Shown: one piece after another, positions 30,485-43,399 of the stretch | Layout: every line of letters starts with the position of its first letter | Numbering within the stretch: position 1 is the first letter of the stretch | Source of the DNA: Doryteuthis pealeii | Taxonomy: Eukaryota; Mollusca; Cephalopoda; Myopsida; Loliginidae | Assembly: GCA_023376005.1 (NCBI GenBank) | Contig: CM042148.1 | Coordinates: forward strand, 76,456,799 to 76,520,798 | Length of the DNA: 64,000 bases | Reading direction: 5' to 3' | Notes under the pieces: generated by a model | Told to the model about the DNA's origin: nothing | The model's input: only the letters and a program-made list of their open reading frames with translations | Databases searched by the model: none | Program-made: the position numbers and the translations under genes

Positions 30485-32479
30485 ATAATATATATATATA
30501 TATATAAAGATTGTTATCCCCCACACACACCCGCCCTTCTTTACTCTTCTTACTATAAAAAAATAAAAATTTCATATCAAACGCTCACAGCACTCAAAAG
30601 TTAAAGAATATTCTCTATGCCACCTGAAATATACATCGTTTCTCAATGGTAAACATGCTCCACACACACCACACACACACACACACACACAGCAACACAC
30701 ACAACCTATGATTTGTTTCGCTGTTCGTTTATCGCCAAAGATTTATACACACACGCGCAACCACACACCTAAAAAATGCACAAGGCTTTCTTTTCGATAC
30801 CCACACTTACACAGTCCCATACTCACACCGTAAAGAGAATATATACGTCATATTTCAAACCTTCCCTTTTTCAAACTTCAAATTTAACAGAGTGATAAAA
30901 CAAGGACTATCACTCGCTTTTCTCGTTATTCTGTATGATAAAATTTCTTAATTACCTTCCATATACAACAAATGCCCTGAAGATGATCTAATTAATAGAT
31001 CGAAACACTGCAGCGTCGCGCCAAATAAAACTCACACTTAAACTCATTTAAACTGTTTTTTTTTTCAATCTTTCTTAATATAACTACATACCGTCGGATT
31101 CACTTCCTTTCTTCGTATATATATATATTATATATATATATATATAATATATTATATATATATAGTTAAGAATTATGGAAAAAATGAAGAATGAATGAAA
31201 TAAAAATGAATGAATAAATAAAAAAATATTTTCCAAAGGACCTCCTCAAAAGTAAAAAAATTAATAAAATTATATAATATATATATAATATATATATATC
31301 TATATATATAGTATAAATATATAAATAATATAAGGCTTTGGCTGAATACCTAGAAATATTCTTAATGGCTTTTCAATTGCCTTACGTTCATACCTTAATG
31401 GGTAATGCTTTCTTATATCGCAGCTTAAGTGGCAATGAAGCTACCTCATGTTTTTTTTCCTAGCGCTTTCATCACGTCTATAATTGTCTTCAGGGGAATT
31501 ATTCGTTGTATTCGTTATTTAAATTTTTATGGTGCGAGGTTCATTCAGTATCTGAGTGTGTCCAAAGAAAATCTTATTTGGTTAGTTTTTTTTAAAGGTC
31601 ACTTTGTGTGTTTATTGATAATCCGAGTTTACCGAATTTACTAGTGAGTAGCGTTCATTTTCAATTATTACCTTTCGTAAATAATAAACATTTCTCATCG
31701 CAGAAGTTCAGTATTGTCCTATATTACACGCAGCTGGAGACATTATTGTACATTGTCGACTTAATTAGGTATAGTGTAGTGTAACGGTTATTGCCGATTG
31801 TGTTGTTCAATTACAATAATGCAATTTGGTAAGACCTGAATCCACATGATTGCACTAACTCTATTAACCTTATGGCAACCCCAAACACTTTTATCATATA
31901 TAGTGCCTAGAAGGCAGTGGCTGAGAGTCTTCGTGACTTGGGTTATGACGTTAAACTGCAATCTAATAGTGATGTTCTTGGTCTGGAGCTCTGCGGAAGT
32001 ATGGAGTATCCCTTCAACTCCATTACTCCCAAGTCTACTCTGCCACCGAGGTGGTAGTACCGGCTTAGGGTCCAATCAATGGTTATAATAGAAGAAATGA
32101 GTTAAAAACTGTGTTAAAAATTGAGTTTTAAAAAGAATTGTATACCTATCAAAGCATAAATAAAACTAAATGCTCTCGGCACAAAATGATCTAACAAGAG
32201 TTGACATGCCGTAAAATCCAAACAAAGAAACAAATTGAATCCACTTTTCCCTGTGTGTTTGTGGGCAGTCCAAGAGAAGGTTGGAAAGAAAGGAATTTGT
32301 GAGGAAGTATCGGTTAAAGCGTGTGGAAAATGCCGAATTAATTCCAACTGAAGCTGTTTATAATTCACTTTATTCTCAATGCATTTAAGAAAATGTATGA
32401 ATCTATGTTATTGCCCATCGACAATGCGTTTATAAAAATACTTTTCCCTTGACATTCTGTCATATATTATGATTAAAGA

Positions 32480-32805
32480 CTAGTATTATTTGGCATCATT
32501 TTGACTATTGTCCTCATCTTCATTATTATCTGTACAACGTTTCGGCCAATGTGCCCTCCAGCCTTCTTCAGGTATTCTTTCCGAACTCTGAACATTCTGT
32601 TAATTGGGAGCCATCACAGAACTTACGATTTCGACAAGAAGGTTCTCCACGAGTTCGCAAACAGCAGCCCGAGGTTCGAGAAGATTCCCGAATCGACAAG
32701 AAATACCTGAAGAAGGCCGGAGTCACATCAGCGAAACATTGTACAGATAACAATGAAGATGAGGACAATAGTCGAATAATCCAAATAATACTAAATTATC
32801 AAACC
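32480..32805 (+). mobile_element. Fold-back P element (copy 2 counterpart of 17263-17634)
   Basis: The same inverted halves and GATTAAAGAC flanks are recognisable. The internal GTTCGAAAAGAAGCAG repeat is contracted by about one unit relative to copy 1. Confidence 0.75.
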
Positions 32806-33113
32806 TCATCTTCAAAAATTCAGAGAAAAATAGTATAGATTAAAGACACTAGCGACGTTGAAACCGATCGCTAGTGAACGAGAATCGCAACCACCATACA
32901 ATATAAATAGAAGTTCCGTGCGCCTTAGAGCAGAACTTCGGCCATTGCCCTGGCCGGTACACTCTGCGTTAAAGCGTTCTGTTATTGTTCTCAGACAGAC
33001 TAGTGTTACGGATGGTAACAATCACTTTTCGTCATTATGTGTTATTTTCTATTAAATGTAAAATTCGGCTCAATGAAACATATGCCCTTATTTTAAGTTG
33101 TCGCACTCTTTCT

Positions 33114-33605
33114 TTATTGCGCGTTCATATTCGCCGGAGTTCCGTCCCGGTCTCCTGCCTTCAAAAACCGCCCTAGACGGTGGCTATGAAAAAAACAGCT
33201 TACATTGAAGTCCATAGCCCGCAAGCGCGTGTCACTTGAAAAAAAACTAGGTTAGGTTTTAGCGTTGAGGTTGGGGTTGGGTTTAGGTTAGTTTAATGGA
33301 AAATAAATAAATAATTTGGGGTTTACTGTTTTTCTGGGTCACCCTATAATACAGGGAGGCACAGAAAAAACAGAACCCACAAATATTTGTAATAAAAATT
33401 AATTTTCTAATAGGGGTACGGTTAGGGTTGGGGTTGGGTCTTCGAAAAACGCCCTAAGTTGGTTGGGGTTTGTTTTTTTTTGTTTTTTCAAGCTGACACC
33501 ACTTCGGCTACGACTTAACTCGTAGCGGTGTTTATTTCAGCAGCCACTGGCTAGTGGTTTTTGAGCAGGAGGCGCGGAACGGAACTCCGCGAAGAGTACC
33601 CTTTA
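33114..33605. mobile_element. TIR element with telomere-like core (copy 2)
   Basis: Counterpart of 17907-18387 with single-base differences in both inverted repeats. G-rich tracts lie at about 33246-33295 and 33416-33442. Confidence 0.72.
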
Positions 33606-34030
33606 TTGTCCGTATGAGTGTTATAAAACACACCACAATCCTTCCGCATGAAAGAATGGTTTGCCCTATATCCAACCCTAACCGGGTGCAGTCATACCTT
33701 ACCTAATAAGAATAAAAATCCGAATATCGACAGACATCTCCCAGTGTCAAAGGGTATACGAACAGGGTTTGTCTAGAAAATAACGATACTGATTTTTATC
33801 TTATTTTTCAGGTTGGCGACCCTAATTAAAAATCAGCTGATCAAATTTGGCCATGAACAAGTAGGAAAACATCCTTGCTTGTTTCACAGAATTAACGTAG
33901 TAGAGTAATCTTAGATTATACCAAGTATGTTTTGTTAAGTGTGAGATGAAAATGGTTGGTTGATTATTTTGATCAATGGCCTATCAACACGTGTGAACTA
34001 TTCAATGCTAATTTTGTTTTGTATATACTA

Positions 34031-34308
34031 TTTACTAACCCCTCCGCATGAGTAGGATGTGACACAAGGTTAATATCTTAAGCGAAGTTAGATTTTACCT
34101 CCCCTAAAACTGGTTGCCTAACCAAGGTTGAAGAGCCCTGTCTAACCTACTAATTACCCATAGCTGGGGGAAGAATAGTTTGATTTTAAAACGTTTCCCC
34201 AAAAATGTTATCACTATGTGAAATGCAAACAGCTTCGTCTAGGATTTGAAACTCGTCTCGCCGTGTCCATTTACTACAACGGTAACAATTACACCACGCA
34301 TCTCCATG
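34031..34308 (-). repeat. tRNA-SINE B (copy 2)
   Basis: Almost identical to 18815-19090. Differences are confined to A-run lengths and a few substitutions. Confidence 0.8.
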
Positions 34309-34430
34309 TTTTTTTTTTCTTTGGGGCGGTATATATATTATTTGTAAGCGAATACTTTGTAGGTATTTTTTGCTTGGTTTTGTATTATAAACTAGTAGAA
34401 ATAATTTTCATTCATGCAATATTATCAGTA

Positions 34431-34801
34431 CTCCGGGCGATGTAAAAATAGATTTTTGAAACATATTGCCTGAGGGGTGGGAGTAAAAAATTCAATGTCA
34501 GCGAGTTTGTACCCTAAGTAAGTAAAATCATCAAATTCATTAAAGGGTTAAAAAATAGAATAATTTGAAATGTAAACTTTAAATATGTATTAAAATAAAA
34601 CAAACTATATATAGATATATAATACCAGTCATATATTTATTAAAACTTGTTTTAAAAAACAATGAGAACTCTCTAATGTTGCATGTTCGAATTTTGAGTG
34701 TATTTATTCTATGTTATGACGATTTTTGGTAATGTGACTTAAGCAGTGACGTAGTTTTTGTTACAGACAAAAACCGGAAGCGAATCTCCATTATTAATAG
34801 A
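34431..34801 (-). mobile_element. Helitron lacking its 3' CTAG end (copy 2)
   Basis: The 5' end is intact (TC complement at 34800-34801). Some 20-25 bp at the 3' end, including CTAG and half of the hairpin, are deleted relative to 19213-19606. Confidence 0.78.
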
Positions 34802-35019
34802 TATTGGTAGAAATAATTTTTATGTTAGATTTTTTTAATCAACTTCAGATGTATGAAAATAGAAATAACGTCATGTGTAGTAATAAACTGGTGATTATGT
34901 TAGATGTCTTCATTAACTTTATGTGCTTAACTTCTAGTATATCAATTAGCAGAAATAATTCTAATCAACTTGCAAACAGATCTATTTGACCCGTAGACGG
35001 GGCTCAAAACATAATACCA

Positions 35020-35290
35020 CTTTGGTTGATTTGGTTGGCTGAATTTTATAGCATGTCAACCCTTGTTGGGTTATTTTATGCCGAAGATGTTTTGTTTTAT
35101 ATTTAATATATTTTTAGAACTCATGTTTTCTATTTAACCCCATAGATGGGACCCCTAACAGGTACTACCACTCCGTTCAGTGCGGACACTGGGTAATGGC
35201 AATGAAGGGTCACTCCACACTCCCCAGAGTTCCAAAAATTAGAATTTCACCAGTAGATTCAGTCTAGCGTTATAACCAGGACATGACGTA
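35020..35290 (+). repeat. Repeat D, uninterrupted allele (empty GCR site)
   Basis: GGGTTATTTTATGCCGAAGA is continuous at 35068-35087, whereas copies 1 and 3 carry a GCR inside the TTTTAT (35074-35079). Confidence 0.8.
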
Positions 35291-36279
35291 GATGAAATAC
35301 ATGATTAAATTTTTGTGTTAAACTTCAGAAAATGTTGACAGAAAACAGTTAAAGTTTAACTTCTTGTTTTGGCGATCGATTTCTATCGCAGGTTCACACT
35401 CTTAAGTGATACAAGATGGCCGAGAAGCCGTAGAAAATAAAACCCTGTCATTATTTAGGCCAGCTGCATTCTTGTATCTGTTTAAAAAGTAAAGAGTTTC
35501 GAATAAAACCATTTATTTCAAGGACGGATTCTCTGTGGCTGAACGTCCATGACATGCAACACTTCACTTTAGCCCTCACTTAGGCTAGACGGGCGGTCGG
35601 AGAGGCACCCTCTGATCAATCGGCTGGTCATGTCAAGCCTAATCACCTATATGATTGTCCCAACTCCTCGGCCCTCATGACAAACCCCGACCTTTTTAAA
35701 ACATATGTGCTAGAAGTCGGTGGCTGAAGGTCTTAGTGTCATGGGTATGACGTTAAACTGCATTAATAATAAAGTTATAATTTTGGGGATTGGGGAAGTG
35801 TGGAGTACTACATCCCCGCTATTAATATCAGGTCCACTCAAACCCGGAGTGTAGTACCTGTCAGGGTCAACATAGAAAAATGAGTTATAAAAAATACTTT
35901 TTTCTTTCTTCCTTTTTGTAGCCTGCTTTCACCAAAAATCCCTCGACCACTCAATGTCTCTATTCTACTTAAAAAGTTGAAGTTTTATTTACAATGAATG
36001 AAGATAGTTTTTGATGGGTGGGAAAAATACGATAAAAGATCCTAAATAAAAGAGATGAACTCTGCTCTAATCGACCGGTTAATTGACGAACCGAAGGAAA
36101 TGCTTCAAAAAATGAAAACTTTTGTCGGATCTAATTGACGTTTGACGGTGAAAATAATCGGTGATGAATTTAAATTAAGCAGCTGATTTTCAGTCAGATT
36201 TCTCAAAATGGAAAAAAATCTGTACACATTATGAACATTTTTGTGGCTTACTGAAAAAAAAAGAAAAAAAAGAAAAGTC

Positions 36280-36550
36280 CATTCTAGACACACGATGAAA
36301 AAGTTTTGAATTACAGAAAAAAAAACTTTCTAGACACACGATGAAAAAGTTTTGAATTACAATAAAAAATTAAAAAAACCTTTCTAGACAAACGATGAAA
36401 AATTTTTGCATTACAATAAAAAAAATTCCTTTTCTAGACACGTTGAAAAAGTTTTAGATTACAGAAAAAACCTTTCTAGACATACTATGAAAAAGTTTTG
36501 GCTATCTGAAAGGAAAAATCCTTTCTAGACACACTATTAAAATTTTTTTG
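36280..36550. repeat. Tandem minisatellite, about 49-bp units (copy 2)
   Basis: Same six-unit array as 21355-21625, with one extra A in the third TTCTAGACA unit and longer A runs. Confidence 0.85.
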
Positions 36551-37869
36551 ATTTTTCGGACTGTTGTCCTCATCTTTGTGTTTTTATATACCCTAATAAA
36601 AATGAGGACAACAGTTCGAAAAATCAGAATTATACATATCAAGCTTCATCTAAAAATTCACACAAATAATACCAAATCGGTACGGATCCTATACATTACA
36701 ACAATGGAGACATGGAACAACCGAGGGGTGGGGCGGAGGATACACTGGCCGAAACGTTGTGTTTTTACATACCACAATAAAAGATGAGGGCAATAGTTCA
36801 AAAAAATCAAAATAATACTGAAAAAGTTTTTGCACTTTCCTGTAACAATCTGTTTGCTACCACAGTAAACTTTTTCCTCTGACCATCCTTCTCTCGCAAC
36901 AAACACAGTAGTCGTCCGAATTTCACCACTTTCGCAGTCACTTGCTTCGTTCCTCCTTCCAGTGTCAGCGACCGTCTACCTCTCATGCAAATTACGTCTC
37001 GTCCCATCCGGGTCTCTCGTGCACGGTACAAGCGATTCTTTGCTGCTTACGTTGGGGATATCGGCTATGCCCATTACAAATATATAGTAAGATTTATTCA
37101 GCAAATGATATCAAATCGGTACGGACCCGACATATTACAACAATTGAGACAGATAGAAAAACTCAATCTATCTGTTCAAAATGATTTCTCCAATTTGAAT
37201 AATCCCTATGCTCGGATAGACAAGTAACACCCGAAAAAGGCCGGAGGGTAGAACGGCTGAAAAGTTATGTTTTTATGTACCACAAAGATGATGACAACAG
37301 TCAGAAAAATTAAAGTTATACAAGCATGCAATGAGTCTAAAAACTTAATAGAGCGGGCTTGTATTTGACAATGAAAAAACAAAAAACAAAACAATTGCAC
37401 AGTTAATGAATTTAACATAGTCGGTGGGATTCCTATCAAGGAAGTTGTGCGTACCAAAAACTGTGGTTATGACGAAACTAACAATTAAAACGAAGCGTCG
37501 TCTCTGCGAATCATAAAAAGAGGAAGAAAATACCAGCCCGTAGCTGAGACGCTCCTTTGAAGAAGTATTAAAAGTGACGACCAGATGGATTCGTTTACGA
37601 AAGAGGAACTATGAGTTACTGGTTAATCCGAAAACATTATATCTTAATCTGAAAGCACTTCTTCCTGTTCCGCTGAGGAAATCCGGCGCAGTCAGGCATC
37701 CTTAAAGGAGCATATCAAATTTCACTAATTCAATAATATAAAAAAATTGTTTCCATTTAGAACTGTTGTTTCTTGTTGTTATTAGGAACGTCTTCTGTGG
37801 GTTTTTACTCATTAAACCTTAATCCAAATAATATCATAACGATAGTGCGCGGATGTTATTACAGTGTTT

Positions 37870-38425
37870 CATTACAAAATAATGAATGTATTATATCGCA
37901 AGTTGGTTATTATTAGGTAATGGAACGTTGTAAATGATCGTCTCTCCTGTAGTAAAAGCTTGAGGAATCTATTTTCATCAGCATTATTATTATTGTTCAC
38001 TCCTTTTGAGTTTTCTCCACCAGCGTTAGCTGATGGCCTTTCACTGGAGTCTGAGTAACAAGTCTCCTCAGGTCTCCAGGACTCTTCTGAGTCTTCTGGC
38101 AGATTGCAGCAGTGCAGTGTTCTGAATGGTATCAATCCTTCCTCTGATTTCCAAACTTTCCAAACCCTTTTCCAATCTTTTTGGGACCGTTCCAAGTGCA
38201 CCAACTACAATTGGTATCACTTCGACTTTCATATTCCATAACTTTTTCAGTTCTCTGGCAAGGTCCAGGTATTTGTCCTTTTTTTCATTTTCCTTCAGCT
38301 TCACCCTGTGATTTGCTGGAACTGTAAAATCCACCAGTTGACAAGTTTTTTTCTTTGTTGATCAACATTAGTTCTGGTCTTCTTGCTGGGATAAGGTGAT
38401 CCGCTTTTATAAGTCCCAGAGAATT
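37870..38425 (-). pseudogene. LINE C-terminal fragment, restriction-like-endonuclease type (copy 2)
   Basis: The best-preserved reading of this domain: the minus frame 38334-38068 gives DFTVPANHRVKLKENEKKDK, YLDLARELKKLW, IPIVVGALGTVPKRLEKGLE and IQNTALLQSAR in one uninterrupted stretch, with SARRLRRVLET at the end. Relative to copy 1 it lacks the frame change after KENEK, and it has an extra base after LLQSA. No start codon context; a truncated relic. Confidence 0.7.
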
Positions 38426-38432
38426 TTATGCG

Positions 38433-38482
<50 letters not shown>

Positions 38483-38555
38483 TACTTAAAAGGTCGATTT
38501 TAGAGGCCATTAAGTTCGATGTAGAGTTACATCTTATGTTATTATTAGGTAATGT

Positions 38556-38812
38556 AAAAGTAAGTAAAGTCGTCGGGGAGGCCTAAAGTTGGTAGCAGCC
38601 ATACAGCGAGGAAGTATATCCTCTTTTCACTAGCGCTAGACCGAGGAGATTGTTTTGGCGTCTGAGATGGAGCGCCACACCTACCATCAGCTCCTCATGT
38701 TACCGCACAGATCCCTGTGCTACTCATACGCTGAGTTGGCGAGGGCCGGTATCGAACTAGGAACCATGGTGTTCCTAGTCGAACGCTCTACCGACTAAAC
38801 TAAACCGACCCT
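38556..38812 (-). repeat. tRNA-SINE A (copy 2)
   Basis: Retains the CCTCTTTTCACTAGCGCTAG word that copies 1 and 3 lost, and a C in the B box (AGTTCGATACC). It is closer to the family consensus than copies 1 and 3. Confidence 0.83.
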
Positions 38813-39051
38813 TATTAAGTTATGTAATGTAGTAAATACTTGTTTCTCCTAGACTAAAAGTTTGGGGAATCTACTTTCATCCTTATTATCATTATTTACT
38901 TAAAGGCCGCTTTAATTTCGATGTAGGGTTACATCGTATTCATATAATATATTCTAAAGTAGTCACTTCGAACAAGAGCAAAAGTATGTGGAACTTGGTG
39001 ATAATCAAATGCTGAACGTTAGTTTTTTAGTAGTTCTTTTTAGTTATATTT

Positions 39052-39082
<31 letters not shown>

Positions 39083-39367
39083 TAATATAATATATATGAT
39101 AATAATAATATATAATAATAATAATGATAATAATAATGATAATAATATAATATAAATAATAATATATAATATATATATAATAATATAAATAATAATATAA
39201 TAATAATATAATATATATATAATAATATATAATAATAATAATAATAATAATATATAATATATAATAATAATAATAAATATAATATAATAATAATAATAAT
39301 AATATAATATATATAAAATAATATAATAATAATAATAATAATAATAATATATAATAATAATAATATA
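39052..39367. repeat. (TAA)n tract (copy 2)
   Basis: About 315 bp, twice the length of the copy 1 tract. Tyr/Ile-rich frames across it are not genes. Confidence 0.88.
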
Positions 39368-39611
39368 AGGTCGTACTAATTGTAATTAGTACCCAGAGAG
39401 CGGTCCCCATAGAGTTGCAAAACAGACTGGAAAAATTGAAAATCAGAGGAAGAGTCGCAACTAGTCTAGGAGAAGGAAAACTCTGAATACAAACCTGTTC
39501 AGCTACGCTTAAGAAATGTATCATGTGTCACATTATACTCATGCGGAATTGTTGATTTTGTATTTTTAAACCACCGTATTAAACAGTAATGAAGAAAATC
39601 AGAATGATGGT

Positions 39612-39995
39612 TAACATTATTTGGATTATTCGGACTATTGTTCTCATCTTCATTGTTATCTGTACAACGTTTCAGCCGATGTGCCCTCCGGCCTTCTTCA
39701 GGTATTTCTTGTCGAACTCAGGGAATCTTCTATTCGAACTCGGGGACCTTCTATTCGTAAACGAAAACCTACTTGTCATAATCGGGAGCCATCATGGAAC
39801 ATTGAACCTAACCCTTTATTCAGTCCACGGGGGTATCCTGTTCTCATTCCGCTAACTGAAGAAGGTCGAAGGGCACATCGGTCGAAACGTTGTATAGATA
39901 ACCATGAAGATTGGGACAATAGTCCGAATAATCCAAATAATACTAATTATCAAGCCTCGTCTAAAAAAAGAATTCCAAGAAAGAGGGTTAACATT
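39612..39995 (+). mobile_element. Fold-back P element (copy 2)
   Basis: Counterpart of 24580-24946, flanked by GGTTAACATT on both sides. Its right half has fewer changes from the left half (GGGCACATCGGTCGAAACGT). Confidence 0.78.
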
Positions 39996-40932
39996 TAGTG
40001 ATACCAGTCTTCACAAACGTGGAGGGGCTACTTGCCGGCTAAAAAAAATCTGCATACAAAATTCTTTCTATGACGTGAACTCAAATATCAAATAGTAGTA
40101 CTCGTGTGAAATACGTAACTACCCTCACCGGGAGGCCATACCATATAGAATTTAACAAGTTTAATTTAGTCCAGTACAAAAACCAACTAAACAAGTTTTC
40201 ATACTGAGAAGTGTCTTCTTGCCAGATTTGAAAAAAAAAAAAAGTCAGCATTTGAATTCCTTTCGAACATCAGTGGTGGAAATAAGCGAAGTTATCAGCT
40301 ACAAAACAGGCCACTTTGTCATGAAATATGATGTTAGAAATATTGCATTTGTGTGTCAGAGTTGATTACGTTCACTCGTTCAAGGTGTTCTTGTTTTTTT
40401 TTTAAAGCAATGTCTTTTGTTTTTTGTTTTTCGGCTTCTCAAATACTGAGAAACGTGACATTCTTTGAGCCAAATACACTAATCTTCAAACAAAAGCATT
40501 GACATGACACTGGGCAAATCCTAAACACCTGACATTTGTCAAGAACACTAATGAAATCGGTCAAAAGAGAGAAGAAAATTACAACAACCACCAATAAAAA
40601 AGAAGAGAAAGACTTCCTTTTATTTCCTTCCTAGGCATCTTTGTCATATAATAAACAGTTGGATGGTTTGGATCTTACGGCATGTAAAGCCATGCTGGAT
40701 TATTTTACGCCGATGATGGTTTGTTTTATTAATGCTTAATGGTCACTCAATTTATCTTAGGCTCAATTTAAAAAAATATATATTTTGTTCTATTTAACCC
40801 ATAGATAGGACCCTAACAGGTACTACCACTCCGGGTGAGAGTGAAGCTTGGAGTAATAGTGATGAAGGGGTACTCCACATTCCCCAGACCTTCAGAACTG
40901 GAACTTCACCATCAGTTTAACATGATTTGCGC

Positions 40933-41300
40933 AGCATGTATTTTTGCGGTAAACTGTGGAGCTGATGGTATGAGTAGCGCCCCACCTCAGACGCAAAAAT
41001 AATCTCCCTGGTCTAGCACTAGTGGAAAGGGAATATACTTCCTCGGTGTCCGGCTGATACTAATAATAGGCCACTCCGCCTACTTTACTTTTATATATAT
41101 ATTTACCAACCCCTCCGCACGAGCAGGATACGACACAAGGTCAATTTCTTAAACGGAGTTCAACAGGTTTGAATTCAGAGTTTTCCTTCTCCTAGACTGG
41201 TTACCTAACCAAGGTTAAAGAACCCAGTCTGCCCTGCTATTTGCCCATAGCTGAAGGGAGAGTAGGATTCATACCTTTCCCAAGGGTATTAGCGCTAAGT
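40933..41300 (+). repeat. Composite of truncated SINE A and inverted SINE B
   Basis: SINE A body (40940-41086) joins, through TTTACTTTTATATATATA, an inverted SINE B (41101-41300) that starts at its 3' end (ACCAACCCCTCCGC) and stops at AGCGCT. ACTTTTATATAT is repeated at 41087-41098 and 41301-41312. The same A-to-inverted-B join, with B cut at the same AGCGCT, occurs at 45338-45785. Confidence 0.72.
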
Positions 41301-41659
41301 ACTTTTATATATGGTTATGATAAAAAAAATTACCGAAAAGTGCTTCCAATCCTGTAAAATATTTACAGTGTTTAAGACATAAGAACAAAGGTACAACTAT
41401 GAGATAACTATAACTATGATATAGGCATTGAGTTTATACAGTTCTTAATGACAATCATCTACAAATCAAAACACTCTGATCTGATGAATACTTTAAGTTT
41501 GCAGGCTTAATTTTGTGTTTTCTATCATTAATATTTTAAATGAAAGAAGTCATAATGTAAATTTGAATTCAAGAAGTAATCAATCATCTGTTTAAAGGTT
41601 TCACTACCTCAAAGTCACCCAGAGTCAAGACGGAGATTTAAAAGAACAATTTCTTTCCT

Positions 41660-41745
41660 TGTACGCATAGCGTAACAGTTATCGTCGTAGGAAATGGGAT
41701 CGGAAATCCGAGTTCAAATCCAGGACGTGGCAGTGTTTATTATGA
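41660..41745 (+). repeat. tRNA-SINE B head (copy 2 counterpart of about 27020-27110)
   Basis: A-box-like CATAGCGTAACAGTTATCG and B box GAGTTCAAATCC with tRNA-like spacing; the body is missing. Confidence 0.6.
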
Positions 41746-41749
41746 AATA

Positions 41750-41954
41750 CTTGTATGCAAATTAACCACACCATATATTATGTAAACCTTTATTTCTTAG
41801 TGATATAAAAGATAGATTGCGGGATTTATTCTATGTATTAATTTTGACTATAAATTATATACTGAATGATAAACTTACGCAATTCCTGGGGGTATTATGA
41901 CGTAAGCAGTGACGTAGTTTTTGTTACAGACACCGAATCTCCATTATAATAAGA
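41750..41954 (-). mobile_element. Helitron, 3'-truncated (copy 2)
   Basis: The 5' TC complement is at 41953-41954. Two short deletions separate it from copy 1 (27118-27326). Confidence 0.68.
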
Positions 41955-42050
41955 TGTGAGCAATTGACGATACCAAATTCTTTCATAATATATGTAATAC
42001 TCTTATGATCCAGATATGCTTTGCTAATAAGGGCTAAGATATCTATTAAA

Positions 42051-42081
<31 letters not shown>

Positions 42082-42318
42082 AAGGGAATGACTTACCGGT
42101 AAAAAATATCGGGTGGTGTCAATATTTGGTTGGTATAAGTGTTACTCGGTTAAGTCAGCATTATAACAAATATAAATGCTCAATACATAAGTAGAGCTAA
42201 TAATTACAACATGAACTCCCGCAATTAACTGTAATTAATCAATATCTTGATTAATTCAGTGGATTTAACCTTGAAGATTCTTATGATGAAACTCGAGTAG
42301 GTTATTTCTGTACACACA

Positions 42319-42353
<35 letters not shown>
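42051..42353. repeat. CA/TA microsatellites
   Basis: A (CA)n(TA)n compound at 42051-42081 and TA at 42322-42353. Confidence 0.88.
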
Positions 42354-42356
<3 letters not shown>

Positions 42357-42849
42357 CAGATTAAGATATAAATCTGGAAAGTTATTGTGCAAAATAAAAG
42401 AATACAATATTTTTCAATTGAAAAACAAATATATTTTCCTTGTTTTGGGGGTGGTTAGGTTTCTAAACCTTTACAAGAGACAATCTTCAACAGGTCGTCC
42501 GCATAAAACACAGTGTTAAGTATATGTGGGTCAGAGATAAATATTTTTAGCATAAAATGTTGAAATAAGAAAGAACAACTTCAGAGTATTTATGACTTAT
42601 GTCTTCAAAAAGAAAAGAAAAGAAAAAAATCTTGTTAAAATATGATTTACATATTTAACCTTTCAAATGAATTTCAACCTGACATAAAATAACTATTTTA
42701 TGACTTTCATTACTTTTTGTCACTTGTAAAACAAAACTTGGTTGACAAAATAATTCTCTATTGAAAATGCTTTTGGTGCATTTTTCTTTTCTTTTTTATC
42801 CAGAAATGACAACGGTTCTTCTCGGTAATTTTCATATATTACCATCTCG

Positions 42850-43195
42850 TGAAAACAGCACCCCACAAGGAAGCAGCTGTACGTCTATCTGTCCCCTATC
42901 TCACAAACCATCCGAATGAGACGGATAAGGCATGCTGGACACTGCTGGGTGGAGCAAGGACGAACTCATAAGCGACGTTCTCCTGTGGAAGCCAACACAT
43001 GGACATGCTAATGTGGGCCGCCCACCAAGGACCTACATTGACCAACTTTGCGAGGATACTGGATGCTGCGCAGAGGTCCTCCCTGGGACAATGAATGATA
43101 GAGAAGGTTGGCGAGATATTGTCATGGATATCTGTGCTAATTGGACGACATGATGATGATGATGATGATGATGACCATACGATCTGTAAATCCGT
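42850..43195 (+). pseudogene. LINE reverse transcriptase C-terminal fragment
   Basis: The frame 42932-43153 encodes WSKDELISDVLLWKPTHGHA, NVGRPPRTYIDQLCEDTGCC and DREGWRDIVMDICANWTT before a stop, the most complete tail of this family in the window. The preceding LSVPYLTNHPNETDKAC-like region is frame-shifted from the expected RRIRHAGHC reading. The (GAT)n run after the stop is the element's 3' microsatellite. It marks the right end of large-repeat copy 2. Confidence 0.75.
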
Positions 43196-43399
43196 TGGAT
43201 TCTCGTTGTAACAATGGTCCGTGATGATTTATATAATTTATTTTGAATACATTTAAAACGATTTTTTAGGTCAATTTCGAACAAGATGGCCGCCTTTTTT
43301 GCTTAAAATCGTGTTTAAAAAACAATTGCAACATTCGCGATTGCAAAAAAAAAAAAAATTGCCCAAAAATCAAGGAATTATCCGATTTTAATGAAATTA

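Larger units (their letters stand above)
29168..43190 (+). repeat. Large repeat unit, copy 2 (contig 2)
   Basis: Collinear with 13970-28597. The first 4.4 kb contain many single-base indels relative to copy 1; after about 33600 the match is close to base-perfect apart from defined insertions and deletions. It contains its own versions of every element of copy 1: SINE B 29560-29765, fold-back P 32480-32805, TIR element about 33114-33605, SINE B 34031-34308, Helitron 34431-34801, LINE 37870-38425, and SINE A 38556-38812. Confidence 0.9.

Noticed and set aside
39051..39524. 157-codon Tyr/Ile/Leu-rich minus frame
   Set aside because: It is the (TAA)n microsatellite read in a stop-free frame, with flanking SINE B sequence.
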